A DNA stretch of 64,000 nt, from positions 20,143 to 84,142 of the forward strand of contig NZ_QFHO01000019.1 of NCBI RefSeq assembly GCF_004920835.1, read 5' to 3'. A program made the translations under genes and the position numbers. Positions 1 to 8,693 of the stretch are shown one piece after another (within the stretch, counting starts at the first letter, position 1; every line of letters starts with the position of its first letter). Source of the stretch: Stenotrophomonas maltophilia (lineage in GTDB: Bacteria > Pseudomonadota > Gammaproteobacteria > Xanthomonadales > Xanthomonadaceae). The notes under the pieces were generated by a model. The model had not been told where the DNA came from, made no database searches, and was given only the letters and a program-made list of their open reading frames with translations.

Positions 1-1068
1 GATCCACAACGGGCACGAACCACCCACCTGCGAGAAGTGGAAATCGGTGGCCGAGTGGCGCTTGGACACGTTGCCGGCGCGGTCCACGCGGATGAAGAAG
101 AACGGCAGCCCCGGCGCACTGCGGCGTGCCAGCGTACTCAACCGATGGCAGACCGCCTCGAATCCCACGCCGAACTGATGCGCCAGCAGCTCGATGTCAT
201 AGCTGCTGGCCTCGGCCGCACGCAGGAAGCGCATGTACGGCATCACCAGCGCGCCGGCGAAATAGTTGGAAAGACCGATCCGTGCCTGCGCGATGCGCGC
301 GTCGTCGGTGAAGCCGGCCCGCGCCACCACCGCATCGATCTGCGGCAGGTAACCGTGCAGCGCCAGCTCGGCGGCCATCTGGAATGCCTGCTGGCCAGGC
401 TCCAGATAATCGGGCAGCCACAGCCGCCGCGCACCGGCATCGTACTGGCGCTTCTCGCGCCCGGCCTGCAGCGCGGCCACTTCCACCAGCACCCCGTGGC
501 GGTCGGCCAGCAGCTGGCGCAGCCGTGGCGCCACGTGTCCCGGCGCCAGCCCCCATTCGGCGAACAGCTGCTCGGCCAGTTCGTCCAGCTCGGGAATGTG
601 GTTGTGCATGCGGTTGAAGAACTCGCGCACCTGGTCACCCGCCGGCAACGTGCTGCCCGCACCCGGCTCGCCCAATTGGAACTCCAGCGCGGCGGCATGC
701 TCGCGCAATGCCAGGTGGCGGCGGTGCAGGTCCAGCAGCGCGCGGCTGACCTGCGGCAGGTTGCCGGCCAGCGCGCGCAGTTCGGTGGCGCTGACGTCGG
801 CCAGGCCCAGATCGCGCAGGGTCTCGCCCAGCGACTCCTGCAGCGCGGCGGGCTCATCGTCGTCGAACAGGGTGGAAACATCGCCCAACACCTTGCCCAG
901 CTTCTTCTGCACCGCAGGCGTCAGCGGGCGCTTGTTGCGCTCGATCTGGTTCAGGTAGCTGGCCGACAGCCCCAGTGCGCGGGCAAGGTCGACCTGGCTG
1001 TAGCCGCGCTGCTCGCGCAGCCGCAGCAGGCGAAGGCCGAGTTGCCGCTGGATGGCTGAATAATTCAC
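1..1068 (-). CDS. XRE/IrrE-type short-chain acyl-responsive transcriptional regulator (3' end beyond window)
   Basis: Only the first 356 codons are visible; there is no stop before the window edge. Residues about 9-62 form an XRE helix-turn-helix (LGLRLLRLREQRGYSQ, then SASYLNQIERNKRPLT). The rest resembles the degenerate IrrE-like domain and the beginning of the C-terminal domain (DUF2083) of RamB/ScfR-type regulators of short-chain acyl metabolism. The expected HExxH metallopeptidase motif is replaced by AAELALHGY, so catalysis is unlikely. The start is GTG at 1068, because the nearby ATG is out of frame and runs into a stop. It is divergent from the valine catabolic operon, and I infer that it controls that operon in response to an acyl-CoA or acid intermediate. 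Confidence 0.85.
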   Translation of the reverse strand, partial: MNYSAIQRQLGLRLLRLREQRGYSQVDLARALGLSASYLNQIERNKRPLTPAVQKKLGKVLGDVSTLFDDDEPAALQESLGETLRDLGLADVSATELRALAGNLPQVSRALLDLHRRHLALREHAAALEFQLGEPGAGSTLPAGDQVREFFNRMHNHIPELDELAEQLFAEWGLAPGHVAPRLRQLLADRHGVLVEVAALQAGREKRQYDAGARRLWLPDYLEPGQQAFQMAAELALHGYLPQIDAVVARAGFTDDARIAQARIGLSNYFAGALVMPYMRFLRAAEASSYDIELLAHQFGVGFEAVCHRLSTLARRSAPGLPFFFIRVDRAGNVSKRHSATDFHFSQVGGSCPLWI

Positions 1069-1084
1069 AGAATTAACATGAATC
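1062..1084. promoter_or_regulatory. Candidate operator (ATTCA-N11-TGAAT) between regulator and mmsA
   Basis: Five-base inverted arms ATTCA (1063-1067) and TGAAT (1079-1083) flank an AT-rich core. The site overlaps the GTG start of the divergent regulator, a usual place for an autoregulatory operator that also controls the operon to the right. This is inference from symmetry and position only. Confidence 0.3.
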
Positions 1085-1183
1085 GTCTGGCGTGTTGGCC
1101 AGATTAAGCGGATTCAGCCCGGAAATCGAGGTGGGTGCTGTGAATAATGCCAAGCATCTTTCGCACCCCGTGGGATTGTCGTC

Positions 1184-2689
1184 ATGACTGTTGCAGCGCC
1201 CCGTATCCGCATGCTGATCGATGGCCAGTTCGTTGAATCGGCTACTTCCCACTGGCAGGACGTGATCAATCCGGCCACCCAGGACGTGCTGGCCAAGGTG
1301 CCGTTCGCCACCACCGGCGAAGTGGACGCCGCCGTCGCCGCCGCCAAGGAAGCCTTCAAGACCTGGCGCAAGACCCCGATCGGCACCCGCGCGCGCATCT
1401 TCCTGAAGTACCAGCAGTTGATCCGCGAGAACATGAGCGAGCTGGCGCACATCCTTACCGCCGAGCAGGGCAAGACCCTGCCCGACGCCGAAGGCGATGT
1501 GTTCCGCGGCCTGGAAGTGGTCGAGCACGCTGCCGCCATCGGCAACCTGCAGCTGGGCGAGCTGGCCAACAACGTGGCCACCGGCGTCGACACCTACTCG
1601 ATCATGCAGCCGCTGGGCGTGTGCGCCGGCATCACCCCGTTCAACTTCCCGGCGATGATCCCGCTGTGGATGTTCCCGATGGCGATCGCCACCGGCAACA
1701 CCTTCATCCTCAAGCCGTCCGAGCAGGACCCGATGGTCACCATGCGCCTGGTCGAGCTGGCGCTGGAAGCCGGCATTCCGAAGGGCGTGCTGAACGTCGT
1801 CCACGGCGGCGAGGAAGTGGTCAACGCGATCTGCGACCACCCGGACATCAAGGCGGTGTCGTTCGTCGGTTCCACCCGCGTCGGCACCCACGTCTACAAC
1901 CGTGCCTCGCTGGCCGGCAAGCGCGTGCAGTGCATGATGGGCGCCAAGAACCACGCCGTGGTGCTGCCGGATGCCAACAAGGAACAGACCCTCAACGCGA
2001 TGGTCGGCGCGGCCTTCGGTGCGGCAGGCCAGCGCTGCATGGCCGCCTCCACCCTGGTGCTGGTCGGTGAAGCGCGCGGTTGGGTGCAGGATCTGGTCGA
2101 AAAGGCCAAGACCCTGAAGGTCAGCGGTGGCACGGTCGCCGGCACCGACGTCGGCCCGGTCATTTCCTGCAGCGCCCGTGATCGCGTCGAAGGCCTGATC
2201 GCTTCGGGCGTGGAGCAGGGTGCCAAGCTGGTGCTCGATGGCCGCAAGCCGCAGGTCGATGGTTTCGAGAAGGGCAACTTCGTCGGCCCGACCATCTTTG
2301 CCGGTGTTACCACCGACATGCGCATCTACCAGGAAGAAATCTTCGGGCCGGTGCTGGTCATCCTCGAAGCGGAAACGCTGGAAGAGGCCATCGCGATGGT
2401 CAACAGCAACCCGAACGGCAACGGCACCGCACTGTTTACCCAGTCCGGCGCGGCTGCGCGCAAGTTCCAGGAAGACATCGACGTTGGCCAGGTCGGCATC
2501 AACGTGCCGATCCCGGTGCCGGTGCCGCTGTTCTCCTTCACCGGTTCGCGTGCTTCCAAGCTGGGCGATCTGGGCCCGTACGGCAAGCAGGTGGTGCTGT
2601 TCTACACCCAGACCAAGACGGTCACCGCGCGCTGGTTCGATGACGAGACGCTCAGCCATGGCGTCAACACCACGATCAGCCTGAAGTAA
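1184..2689 (+). CDS. mmsA: Methylmalonate-semialdehyde dehydrogenase (CoA-acylating)
   Basis: Converts (S)-methylmalonate semialdehyde (valine branch) or malonate semialdehyde to propionyl-CoA or acetyl-CoA with NAD+ and CoA. The 501 residues match the full length of this ALDH family. Visible motifs are [18 protein letters not shown] (substrate/NAD pocket), FVGSTRVG (cofactor loop), GAKNHAVV, and GQRCMAAS with the nucleophile at about Cys285. EEIFGPVL and an [12 protein letters not shown] block close the C-terminal part. It is the first gene of a five-gene operon; the next start lies 14 bases after its stop. A GGGA-type ribosome site precedes the ATG. Confidence 0.96.
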   Translation: MTVAAPRIRMLIDGQFVESATSHWQDVINPATQDVLAKVPFATTGEVDAAVAAAKEAFKTWRKTPIGTRARIFLKYQQLIRENMSELAHILTAEQGKTLPDAEGDVFRGLEVVEHAAAIGNLQLGELANNVATGVDTYSIMQPLGVCAGITPFNFPAMIPLWMFPMAIATGNTFILKPSEQDPMVTMRLVELALEAGIPKGVLNVVHGGEEVVNAICDHPDIKAVSFVGSTRVGTHVYNRASLAGKRVQCMMGAKNHAVVLPDANKEQTLNAMVGAAFGAAGQRCMAASTLVLVGEARGWVQDLVEKAKTLKVSGGTVAGTDVGPVISCSARDRVEGLIASGVEQGAKLVLDGRKPQVDGFEKGNFVGPTIFAGVTTDMRIYQEEIFGPVLVILEAETLEEAIAMVNSNPNGNGTALFTQSGAAARKFQEDIDVGQVGINVPIPVPVPLFSFTGSRASKLGDLGPYGKQVVLFYTQTKTVTARWFDDETLSHGVNTTISLK

Positions 2690-2703
2690 CGGCAGGAGCA
2701 GCC

Positions 2704-3870
2704 ATGAGCCACTCGATGACGACGGAACTGGAAGAAGCGCAGCAGGCGTACCGCGAGGCGGCGCGCGACTTCGCACAGGCCGAACTGGCACCGCACGCCG
2801 CGCGATGGGATGCGGAGGGCATCTTCCCGCGCGAGGCGATCGCCAAGGCCGGTGAACTGGGCTTCTGCGGTCTGTACATGGACCCGGAAGTGGGCGGTAG
2901 CGGCCTGAGCCGACTGGACGCCGCCGTCGTCATCGAGGAGCTCGCCAACGTCGATCCGTCGACCGCGGCGTACATCAGCATCCACAACATGGCGTCGTGG
3001 ATGGTGTCCAAGTGGGGCCAGCCGGCGCTGCGCGATGCGTGGGGAACCGATCTGTCCTCGGGCAGCAAGCTGGCCTCGTACTGCCTGACCGAACCGGGCG
3101 CAGGTTCGGATGCAGCCTCGCTGAAGACCACCGCCGTACGCGACGGTGACTTCTATGTGCTGAACGGATCCAAGGCCTTCATTTCCGGCGCCGGTGCCAC
3201 CGAACTGCTGGTGGTGATGGCGCGTACCGGTGGTGCCGGTGCTGGCGGTGTCAGCGCCATTGCGGTGCCGGCGGACCTGCCGGGCATCAGCTTCGGCCGC
3301 AAGGAAGAGAAGATGGGCTGGAACAGCCAGCCCACCCGCGGCATCACCTTCGAAAACGTCCGCGTACCGGTCAGCCACCTTCTGGGAGAGGAAGGCGGGG
3401 GCTTCAAGCTGGCGATGAAGGGGCTGGACGGCGGCCGCATCAACATCGCCGCCTGCTCGCTGGGTGCCGCGCAGGGCGCGCTGGATGCCGCGCGCCGCTA
3501 CATGGGCGAGCGCCGCCAGTTCGGCAAGGCGCTGGCTGATTTCCAGGCGCTGCAGTTCAAGCTGGCCGACATGGCCATCGAACTGGTGGCCGCCCGGCAG
3601 ATGGTGCATTCGGCTGCGCGCAAGCTCGACGCCGGTGCCAGCGATGCCAATGTGTGGTGTGCGATGGCCAAGCGCTTCGCCACCGATGCCGGTTTCAACG
3701 TCTGCAATGAAGCGCTGCAGATCCACGGCGGCTACGGCTACATCCGCGAATACCCGATCGAACGCCTGCTGCGCGATTCGCGTGTGCACCAGATCCTGGA
3801 AGGCACCAACGAGATCATGCGGGTGATCGTTGCCCGTCACCTGCTCAACACCGAAGAGGAACTGCGATGA
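2704..3870 (+). CDS. Isobutyryl-CoA dehydrogenase-like acyl-CoA dehydrogenase
   Basis: An FAD-dependent alpha,beta-dehydrogenase that passes electrons to ETF. In this operon the likely reaction is isobutyryl-CoA to methacrylyl-CoA. The 388-residue length is normal. Motifs: YCLTEPGAGSDA (FAD/acyl pocket, about 123-134), LNGSKAFISGAG, ERRQFGKALADFQALQ, IHGGYGYIREYPIERLLRD, and LEGTNEIMR with the catalytic base at about Glu366, the position used by short-chain enzymes. A second ATG at 2716 could also be the start. The stop overlaps the next start (ATGA, 3867-3870), which implies translational coupling. Exact chain specificity cannot be read from sequence. Confidence 0.93.
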   Translation: MSHSMTTELEEAQQAYREAARDFAQAELAPHAARWDAEGIFPREAIAKAGELGFCGLYMDPEVGGSGLSRLDAAVVIEELANVDPSTAAYISIHNMASWMVSKWGQPALRDAWGTDLSSGSKLASYCLTEPGAGSDAASLKTTAVRDGDFYVLNGSKAFISGAGATELLVVMARTGGAGAGGVSAIAVPADLPGISFGRKEEKMGWNSQPTRGITFENVRVPVSHLLGEEGGGFKLAMKGLDGGRINIAACSLGAAQGALDAARRYMGERRQFGKALADFQALQFKLADMAIELVAARQMVHSAARKLDAGASDANVWCAMAKRFATDAGFNVCNEALQIHGGYGYIREYPIERLLRDSRVHQILEGTNEIMRVIVARHLLNTEEELR

Positions 3871-4664
3871 AGGATTGGCGTACCCAGGAACACGTGGGCC
3901 TGAAGGTCGAGGCCGATGGCCACACCGCCGTCGTCACCCTGCACAACCCGCCGGCGCATACCTGGACCGTGCACAGCCTTTCGGCGCTGCGCGACCTGGT
4001 GGGCGCGCTCAACGCAGACCGCGACATCTACGCGCTGGTGATCACCGGTGATGGCGAGAAGTTCTTCTCCGCGGGTGCCGACCTCAACCAGTTCGCTTCC
4101 GGCGACAAGGCTGCCGCACGCGAAGCGGCACGCCGCTTCGGCGAAGCCTTCGAGGCGCTGTCCGGTTTCCGTGGCGTGTCGATCGCCGCGATCAACGGCT
4201 ATGCCATGGGCGGCGGCCTGGAATGCGCGCTGGCCTGTGACCTGCGGATCATCGAAGACCATGCCCAGGTCGCGCTGCCGGAGGCCACCGTCGGCCTGCT
4301 GCCGTGCGCCGGTGGCACCCAGAACCTGCCGCGCCTGGTCGGCGAGGGCTGGGCCAAGCGCATGATCCTGCTGGGCGAGCGCATCAACGCCGAGACCGCA
4401 CTGCGCATTGGCCTGGCCGAAGAAAAGGTCGGCAAGGGCGAAGCCAAGGCGCTGGCACTGGAATGGGCGAAGAAGGCCGGCAAGCAGAGCCCGACCAGCA
4501 TTGCCGCCTGCAAGACGTTGGTGCAGTCCACGCGCACCGGCACCCATGCGTCGGCGCTGGTGGCCGAGCGCGAGGCCTTCGTCGATCTGTTCGACACCGC
4601 CGACCAGGTCGAGGGCGTGAGTGCCTTCCTTGAAAAGCGCGCCGCGCAGTGGAAAAACGCATGA
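3867..4664 (+). CDS. Enoyl-CoA hydratase (probable methacrylyl-CoA hydratase)
   Basis: A crotonase-fold hydratase of 265 residues that should add water to methacrylyl-CoA to give 3-hydroxyisobutyryl-CoA. The oxyanion-hole segment FFSAGADLNQF (about 67-76) and GYAMGGGLECALACD (about 111-125) are intact. Both catalytic glutamates appear to be present (Glu119 and Glu139 in LPEATVGLLP), which argues for a hydratase rather than an isomerase or hydrolase. Its start and stop both overlap neighbouring genes as ATGA, so it sits within a tightly coupled operon between the acyl-CoA dehydrogenase and the hydrolase. Confidence 0.92.
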   Translation: MKDWRTQEHVGLKVEADGHTAVVTLHNPPAHTWTVHSLSALRDLVGALNADRDIYALVITGDGEKFFSAGADLNQFASGDKAAAREAARRFGEAFEALSGFRGVSIAAINGYAMGGGLECALACDLRIIEDHAQVALPEATVGLLPCAGGTQNLPRLVGEGWAKRMILLGERINAETALRIGLAEEKVGKGEAKALALEWAKKAGKQSPTSIAACKTLVQSTRTGTHASALVAEREAFVDLFDTADQVEGVSAFLEKRAAQWKNA

Positions 4665-5836
4665 CAACCGACACCGTTGCCGAACAAGCACCGGTCCTGT
4701 TCGAAGAGCGCGTGGCCAGCAATGGCACGCGCATCGGCATCGCCACGCTCAACGCACCGCGCACGCTCAATGGCTTCTCGCTGCCGATGGCACACCTGCT
4801 GCTGAAGCAGTTGAATGCCTGGGCCGACGACGATGCCATCGCCATGGTGGTGCTGCAGGGCGCCGGTGAGAAGGCGTTCTGCGCCGGCGGTGACCTGCAC
4901 AGCCTGTACCAGAGCATGCGTGCCTACCGCGACGCCGGCCAAAGCGATATCCGCGGGAACGACTACGCCGCCGAGTTCTTCGACGTCGAGTACCGCGTCG
5001 ACTACCTGATCCATACCTACGCCAAGCCGATCCTGTGCTGGGGCCACGGCATCGTGATGGGCGGCGGCATCGGCCTGATGTCCGGCGCCAGCCACCGCGT
5101 GGTCAGCGAACGCTCCAAGCTGGCCTTCCCGGAAATCACCGTCGGCCTGTTCCCCGATGTCGGTGGCAGCTGGCTGCTGCCGCGCGTACCAGGCAAGGGC
5201 GGCCTGTTCCTGGCGCTGACCGGCGCGCTGTTGAACTCGGGCGATGCGATCTACGCCGGCCTGGCCGATGTGCATGTGGCCGAAGAACGCCGCAGCGCGG
5301 TGTTCGATGCGCTGCTGCAGGTCGCGTGGTCCCGCGATGCCGCACACAACCACGAACGGCTCAGCCATCTGCTGCAGTCGCATGCCAGTGACGCCGCCAC
5401 CGGCCCGCTGCTGGCCAATGCGGCGCAGGTTGATGCGTTGTGCGAAGGTGATGACCTGCAGGCCATCATTGCGCGCATTGCCGGTCTGCAGACCGACGAT
5501 GCCTGGTTGCAGGCCGCACAGAAGACCCTCGCCGCCGGTGCACCCGGCTCGGCACGGCTGTCGTACGAGCTGCAGCGACGCAGTGCCGGCCAGGACCTGG
5601 CCGCGATCTACCGCCTGGAGTACATCGTCGCCCTGCATTGCGCCGCCCACGGTGATTTCGCCGAAGGCATCCGCGCGCTGCTGATCGACAAGGACCGCAA
5701 TCCGCAGTGGAACCCGGCCACCCTGGCCGAGGCCACCGGCGCGTGGGCCGACACCTTCTTCGCTTCCCCCTGGGCCGATGCCGCGCATCCGCTGGCCGAC
5801 CTGGGCACTCCCCTTGTTGAAAGGAGCCTTGCATGA
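4661..5836 (+). CDS. 3-hydroxyisobutyryl-CoA hydrolase (enoyl-CoA hydratase/isomerase family)
   Basis: Hydrolyses 3-hydroxyisobutyryl-CoA to free 3-hydroxyisobutyrate, the step that releases CoA in valine degradation. The 391 residues fit the longer HIBCH branch of the crotonase family. Motifs: KAFCAGGDLHSLYQ (about 66-79), GHGIVMGGGIGLMSG, and FPEITVGLFPDVGGSW, the latter typical of the hydrolases. I take ATG 4661 rather than GTG 4649 because it forms an ATGA overlap with the preceding stop. The stop again overlaps the mmsB start at 5833. Confidence 0.92.
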   Translation: MTTDTVAEQAPVLFEERVASNGTRIGIATLNAPRTLNGFSLPMAHLLLKQLNAWADDDAIAMVVLQGAGEKAFCAGGDLHSLYQSMRAYRDAGQSDIRGNDYAAEFFDVEYRVDYLIHTYAKPILCWGHGIVMGGGIGLMSGASHRVVSERSKLAFPEITVGLFPDVGGSWLLPRVPGKGGLFLALTGALLNSGDAIYAGLADVHVAEERRSAVFDALLQVAWSRDAAHNHERLSHLLQSHASDAATGPLLANAAQVDALCEGDDLQAIIARIAGLQTDDAWLQAAQKTLAAGAPGSARLSYELQRRSAGQDLAAIYRLEYIVALHCAAHGDFAEGIRALLIDKDRNPQWNPATLAEATGAWADTFFASPWADAAHPLADLGTPLVERSLA

Positions 5837-6723
5837 GCCGCATTGCATTCATCGGGTTGGGCAACATGGGTGGCCCGATGGCCGCCAACCTGGTCAAGAA
5901 CGGCCACACCGTGCGCGTGTTCGATCTGGTCCCGGCCGCGGTGCAGGCCGCCGTCGATGCCGGTGCCAGCGCGGCCGCGTCGGCGCGCGAAACCCTGGCC
6001 GATGCCGAGGTGGTGATTTCGATGCTGCCGGCCAGTCGCCACGTCGAAGGCGTGTACCTGGGCGACGACGGCATCCTCGCCGCGATCCCGGCCGGTGCGC
6101 TGGTCATCGACTGCAGCACGATCGCCCCGGCCAGCGCCCGCAAGGTATCCGAAGCCGCCGCCGCACGTGGCCTGCAGATGATCGACGCGCCGGTGTCCGG
6201 CGGTACCGCCGGTGCGCAGGCCGGCACCCTGACCTTCATCGTCGGTGGCGAAGAGGACGCGCTGGAGCGCGCCCGTCCGGTGCTGCAGGCGATGGGCAAG
6301 AACATCTTCCACGTGGGCGCCAGTGGTGCCGGCCAGGTCGCCAAGCTGTGCAACAACATGGCGCTGGGCGTGATCATGGCGGTGACCGGTGAAGCCATCG
6401 CACTGGGCGTGGCACACGGGCTGGACCCGAAGGTGCTGTCGCAGATGATGGCCGTCAGCACCGGCCGCAGCTGGGCCACTGAAGTGTGCAACCCGTGGCC
6501 GGGTGTGCTGGAAAACGCCCCGGCGTCGCGTGGTTACAGCGGTGGTTTCGGCAGCGACCTGATGCTCAAGGACATGGGCCTGGCGGTGGAGGCGGCGATG
6601 AGTGTCGGCGCCTCGATCCCGCTGGGAGAAGTGGCCCGCAACCTGTACTCGATGAACCACCAGGCCGGCCGCGGCAAACTGGATTTCTCCAGCGTCGTGC
6701 AGCTCATTACGAGCGAGAAGTAA
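5833..6723 (+). CDS. mmsB: 3-hydroxyisobutyrate dehydrogenase
   Basis: Oxidises 3-hydroxyisobutyrate to methylmalonate semialdehyde with NAD+, delivering the substrate for MmsA at the other end of the operon. The 296-residue length is normal for the beta-hydroxyacid dehydrogenase family. The N-terminal Rossmann motif is FIGLGNMGGPMAAN; DAPVSGGTAGAQAGTL is the substrate-binding segment; GQVAKLCNNM carries the catalytic lysine region. It is the last gene of the operon: a strong hairpin followed by a T-run lies about 45 bases after the stop. Confidence 0.95.
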   Translation: MSRIAFIGLGNMGGPMAANLVKNGHTVRVFDLVPAAVQAAVDAGASAAASARETLADAEVVISMLPASRHVEGVYLGDDGILAAIPAGALVIDCSTIAPASARKVSEAAAARGLQMIDAPVSGGTAGAQAGTLTFIVGGEEDALERARPVLQAMGKNIFHVGASGAGQVAKLCNNMALGVIMAVTGEAIALGVAHGLDPKVLSQMMAVSTGRSWATEVCNPWPGVLENAPASRGYSGGFGSDLMLKDMGLAVEAAMSVGASIPLGEVARNLYSMNHQAGRGKLDFSSVVQLITSEK

Positions 6724-6766
6724 GCGAATGCGTCCCCGGCCGCGCGCCGGGGCCCACCCGAGGTGG

Positions 6767-6810
6767 GATGGGCGGATGCTCGGTTTCGACCGGCATCCGC
6801 CCATTTTTTT
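6767..6810 (+). terminator. Rho-independent terminator of the valine operon
   Basis: A ten-base stem (GGGCGGATGC at 6770-6779 pairing with GCATCCGCCC at 6793-6802) is followed by ATTTTTTT. It closes the mmsA-mmsB operon. Confidence 0.9.
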
Positions 6811-6906
6811 GGGGTCGGATCCCTTTCGCAACGCGAAAGGGCTCTGACCCCCGAATACTCCGCGATGGGGTCAGAGCCCTTTGCCGGTGGCAAAGGGCTC
6901 TGACCC
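6811..6906. repeat. Two tandem copies of a GGGGTCAGA/G-type palindromic repeat
   Basis: Copy one (6811-6851) has arms GGGGTCGGATCCCTTTCGC and the near-complement; copy two (6867-6906) has arms GGGGTCAGAGCCCTTTGCC and GGCAAAGGGCTCTGACCC. Both are about 40-base hairpins. Further copies lie at 32282, 35502 and 62974, so this is a dispersed family distinct from the GTAG-headed repeats. Confidence 0.85.
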
Positions 6907-6914
6907 TGGCCGCA

Positions 6915-7340
6915 TCAGGCAACGATCAGCGTCACGTCGATGTTGCCGCGGGTGGCGTTGGAGTACGGGCACACGATGTGTGCCTTCTGCACCAGCTCTT
7001 CCACCTGCTCGCGCGGCACGCCCGGCACATTGATGGTCAGCTCGGCTTCGATGCCGAAGCCGGTCGGGATCTGGCCGATGCCGACCTTGCCGGTCACGGT
7101 GGTGTCGGCCGGCAGCGCGACCTTGGCCTGGCCGGCGACGAACTTCAGCGCGCCCAGGAAGCAGGCCGAATAGCCAGCGGCGAACAGCTGCTCCGGGTTG
7201 GTGCCCGGGCCACCGGCGCCGCCCAGCTCGCGCGGGGTCGACAGCTGGATGTCCAGCACGTTGTCGGAGGAGACGGAACGGCCTTCACGGCCGCCGGTGG
7301 AGGTGGCCTGGGCGGTGTACAGAACCTTTTCGATGGACAT
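6915..7340 (-). CDS. ohr: Organic hydroperoxide resistance protein, Ohr/OsmC family
   Basis: A thiol-dependent peroxidase that reduces organic hydroperoxides in the cytoplasm, classically recycled by lipoylated proteins. The 141 residues match Ohr length. The two redox cysteines are visible at Cys60 ([12 protein letters not shown]) and Cys124 ([12 protein letters not shown]); Arg19 and Glu50 (NPEQLF) fit the residues that activate the peroxidatic cysteine. The ATG at 7340 has an AGGAG-like site just upstream; longer in-frame extensions look unlike the family. No OhrR-type MarR repressor is adjacent here, so local regulation is not evident. Confidence 0.93.
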   Translation of the reverse strand: MSIEKVLYTAQATSTGGREGRSVSSDNVLDIQLSTPRELGGAGGPGTNPEQLFAAGYSACFLGALKFVAGQAKVALPADTTVTGKVGIGQIPTGFGIEAELTINVPGVPREQVEELVQKAHIVCPYSNATRGNIDVTLIVA

Positions 7341-7451
7341 CGGGATGCTCCTGGTCGGTGGGTGGGTGTTGCGTTGGAGCCTACTTTGCCCGGTTTCCGC
7401 GTACGTTGGGTTGCAATGCGTCCGGAAAACTTGATTCATCGTCCTGCCGGC

Positions 7452-8432
7452 CTAGATCGTCCACTCGCGGTCGGTGGTGAACATGATGGTCAGCCAGCGG
7501 TCCGGCGAGGCCTCGCCCAGTGCATCGCCGATCTCGTCGCGCAGCTGGTCCCATTCCACCAGCGGCCGCGGCGGGTCGTTTTCCGGCACCACGAAGAACA
7601 GCTCGATCTGCTCGCCACGCCCCACCTGGGCCACGTAACTGCGGTGCTCGACGAAGCCGTGCTTGGCCACGATCCCGCGTGCCACTGCATCCACATGGGC
7701 CTGCAGTTCCGGCGGGGTGACCAGCAGGATGCCGGCCAGCGCCCGGCGCACGGTGCCGAGCGGAGCGATCATCACCAGCACGCAGACGAAGGCGAGGATG
7801 GCCGGATCGATGTAGGGCCCGATCCAAACCCACGAGGTGCCCTGTACCAGTACACCACCGAGGAAGGCCAGCAGGTAGCAGGCCGACATGCTGGCCGCGA
7901 TCACCCAGTTCTTCGCGTCCAATGCGATGAACTCCGAGCCGATGCGGCGGTTGGCGCGCAGGATGAACCAGGCCAGCGCGCCTTCGCCCACGATCGACAG
8001 CCCGGCGAAGGCAATGGCCGGGCCGAGCGCGATATGGCGTCCACCGGACATCAACGCATCGACCGCATTGACCAGGGCATACAGCGCGGCGCCGATCATC
8101 AACGTGCCGCTCACCCCCAGCACGATCGGCTCCAGGTGCCAGAAGCCCATGGTGAAGCGCTGGTTGAGCCGCGATTGCAGTGCGTCGGTCTGGGTGGACA
8201 GCGCGATCAGCCGCGCCACCAGCAGCGACAGCCAGGTCATCACCACGTCGATCAGGCCGTAGATGCCGTCGAAGATGATCAGCGAGGAATTGGCCAGCAG
8301 GCCGAACACCACCGCCGCCGCGGCCAGCAGCAGCGAGGCGGCGATCGACAGGCGCAGCACGCCCTGTTCGGTGGCGGGGTCGAAGAAGTGCGGGCGGTTG
8401 GCGGCCATGCTGTGATTGTAGAGCGGAGCCAT
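7452..8432 (-). CDS. Cation diffusion facilitator family transporter
   Basis: A predicted inner-membrane cation/proton antiporter with about six membrane segments in the first 210 residues and a cytosolic C-terminal domain. Acidic residues in helices two and five (FDGIYGLIDVV and FIALDAKNW) sit where CDF proteins bind metal. Metal specificity is not readable. Three in-frame starts are possible: ATG 8465 (good GGGGG site), ATG 8432 and ATG 8408; I give the middle one with low certainty. It is divergent from the SulP transporter, with about 260 bases between them holding no further gene that I can support. Confidence 0.85.
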   Translation of the reverse strand: MAPLYNHSMAANRPHFFDPATEQGVLRLSIAASLLLAAAAVVFGLLANSSLIIFDGIYGLIDVVMTWLSLLVARLIALSTQTDALQSRLNQRFTMGFWHLEPIVLGVSGTLMIGAALYALVNAVDALMSGGRHIALGPAIAFAGLSIVGEGALAWFILRANRRIGSEFIALDAKNWVIAASMSACYLLAFLGGVLVQGTSWVWIGPYIDPAILAFVCVLVMIAPLGTVRRALAGILLVTPPELQAHVDAVARGIVAKHGFVEHRSYVAQVGRGEQIELFFVVPENDPPRPLVEWDQLRDEIGDALGEASPDRWLTIMFTTDREWTI

Positions 8433-8693
8433 GCTCTGCTGCGTTTCGCTGCCTTCGCCGGCCATCCGCGCTACCCCCGTGGGGCCGCTTCCCGTAGACT
8501 GCGCCCCTCCCACGCACCCACACCTCCCAGCAGTGATCACGCCACCCTGACCCCTGCCGCCCTCGGTTGACCGTCGCCTCTTCTGGCGCGCGCAACGTCG
8601 ATGGTCCGGCCGTGCCCCCGGCACCGGCTCAGGAACCCGTGTATCCCACTGCAGCGCCTTGCGGCCACGCCCGCATACGCGCGGAGTTTTCCC

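Noticed and set aside
37..1059. 340-codon + strand frame at the left edge
   Set aside because: It mirrors the minus-strand XRE/IrrE regulator, whose helix-turn-helix is clear; the + frame is Gln/Arg-rich without domain features.
2602..3840. 412-codon minus-strand frame opposite the acyl-CoA dehydrogenase
   Set aside because: Antisense shadow of a gene with intact catalytic motifs; its Gln/His-rich product matches nothing known.
6486..8570. 694-codon + strand frame running over ohr and the CDF gene
   Set aside because: It crosses a terminator and two palindromes and is antisense to two recognised genes.
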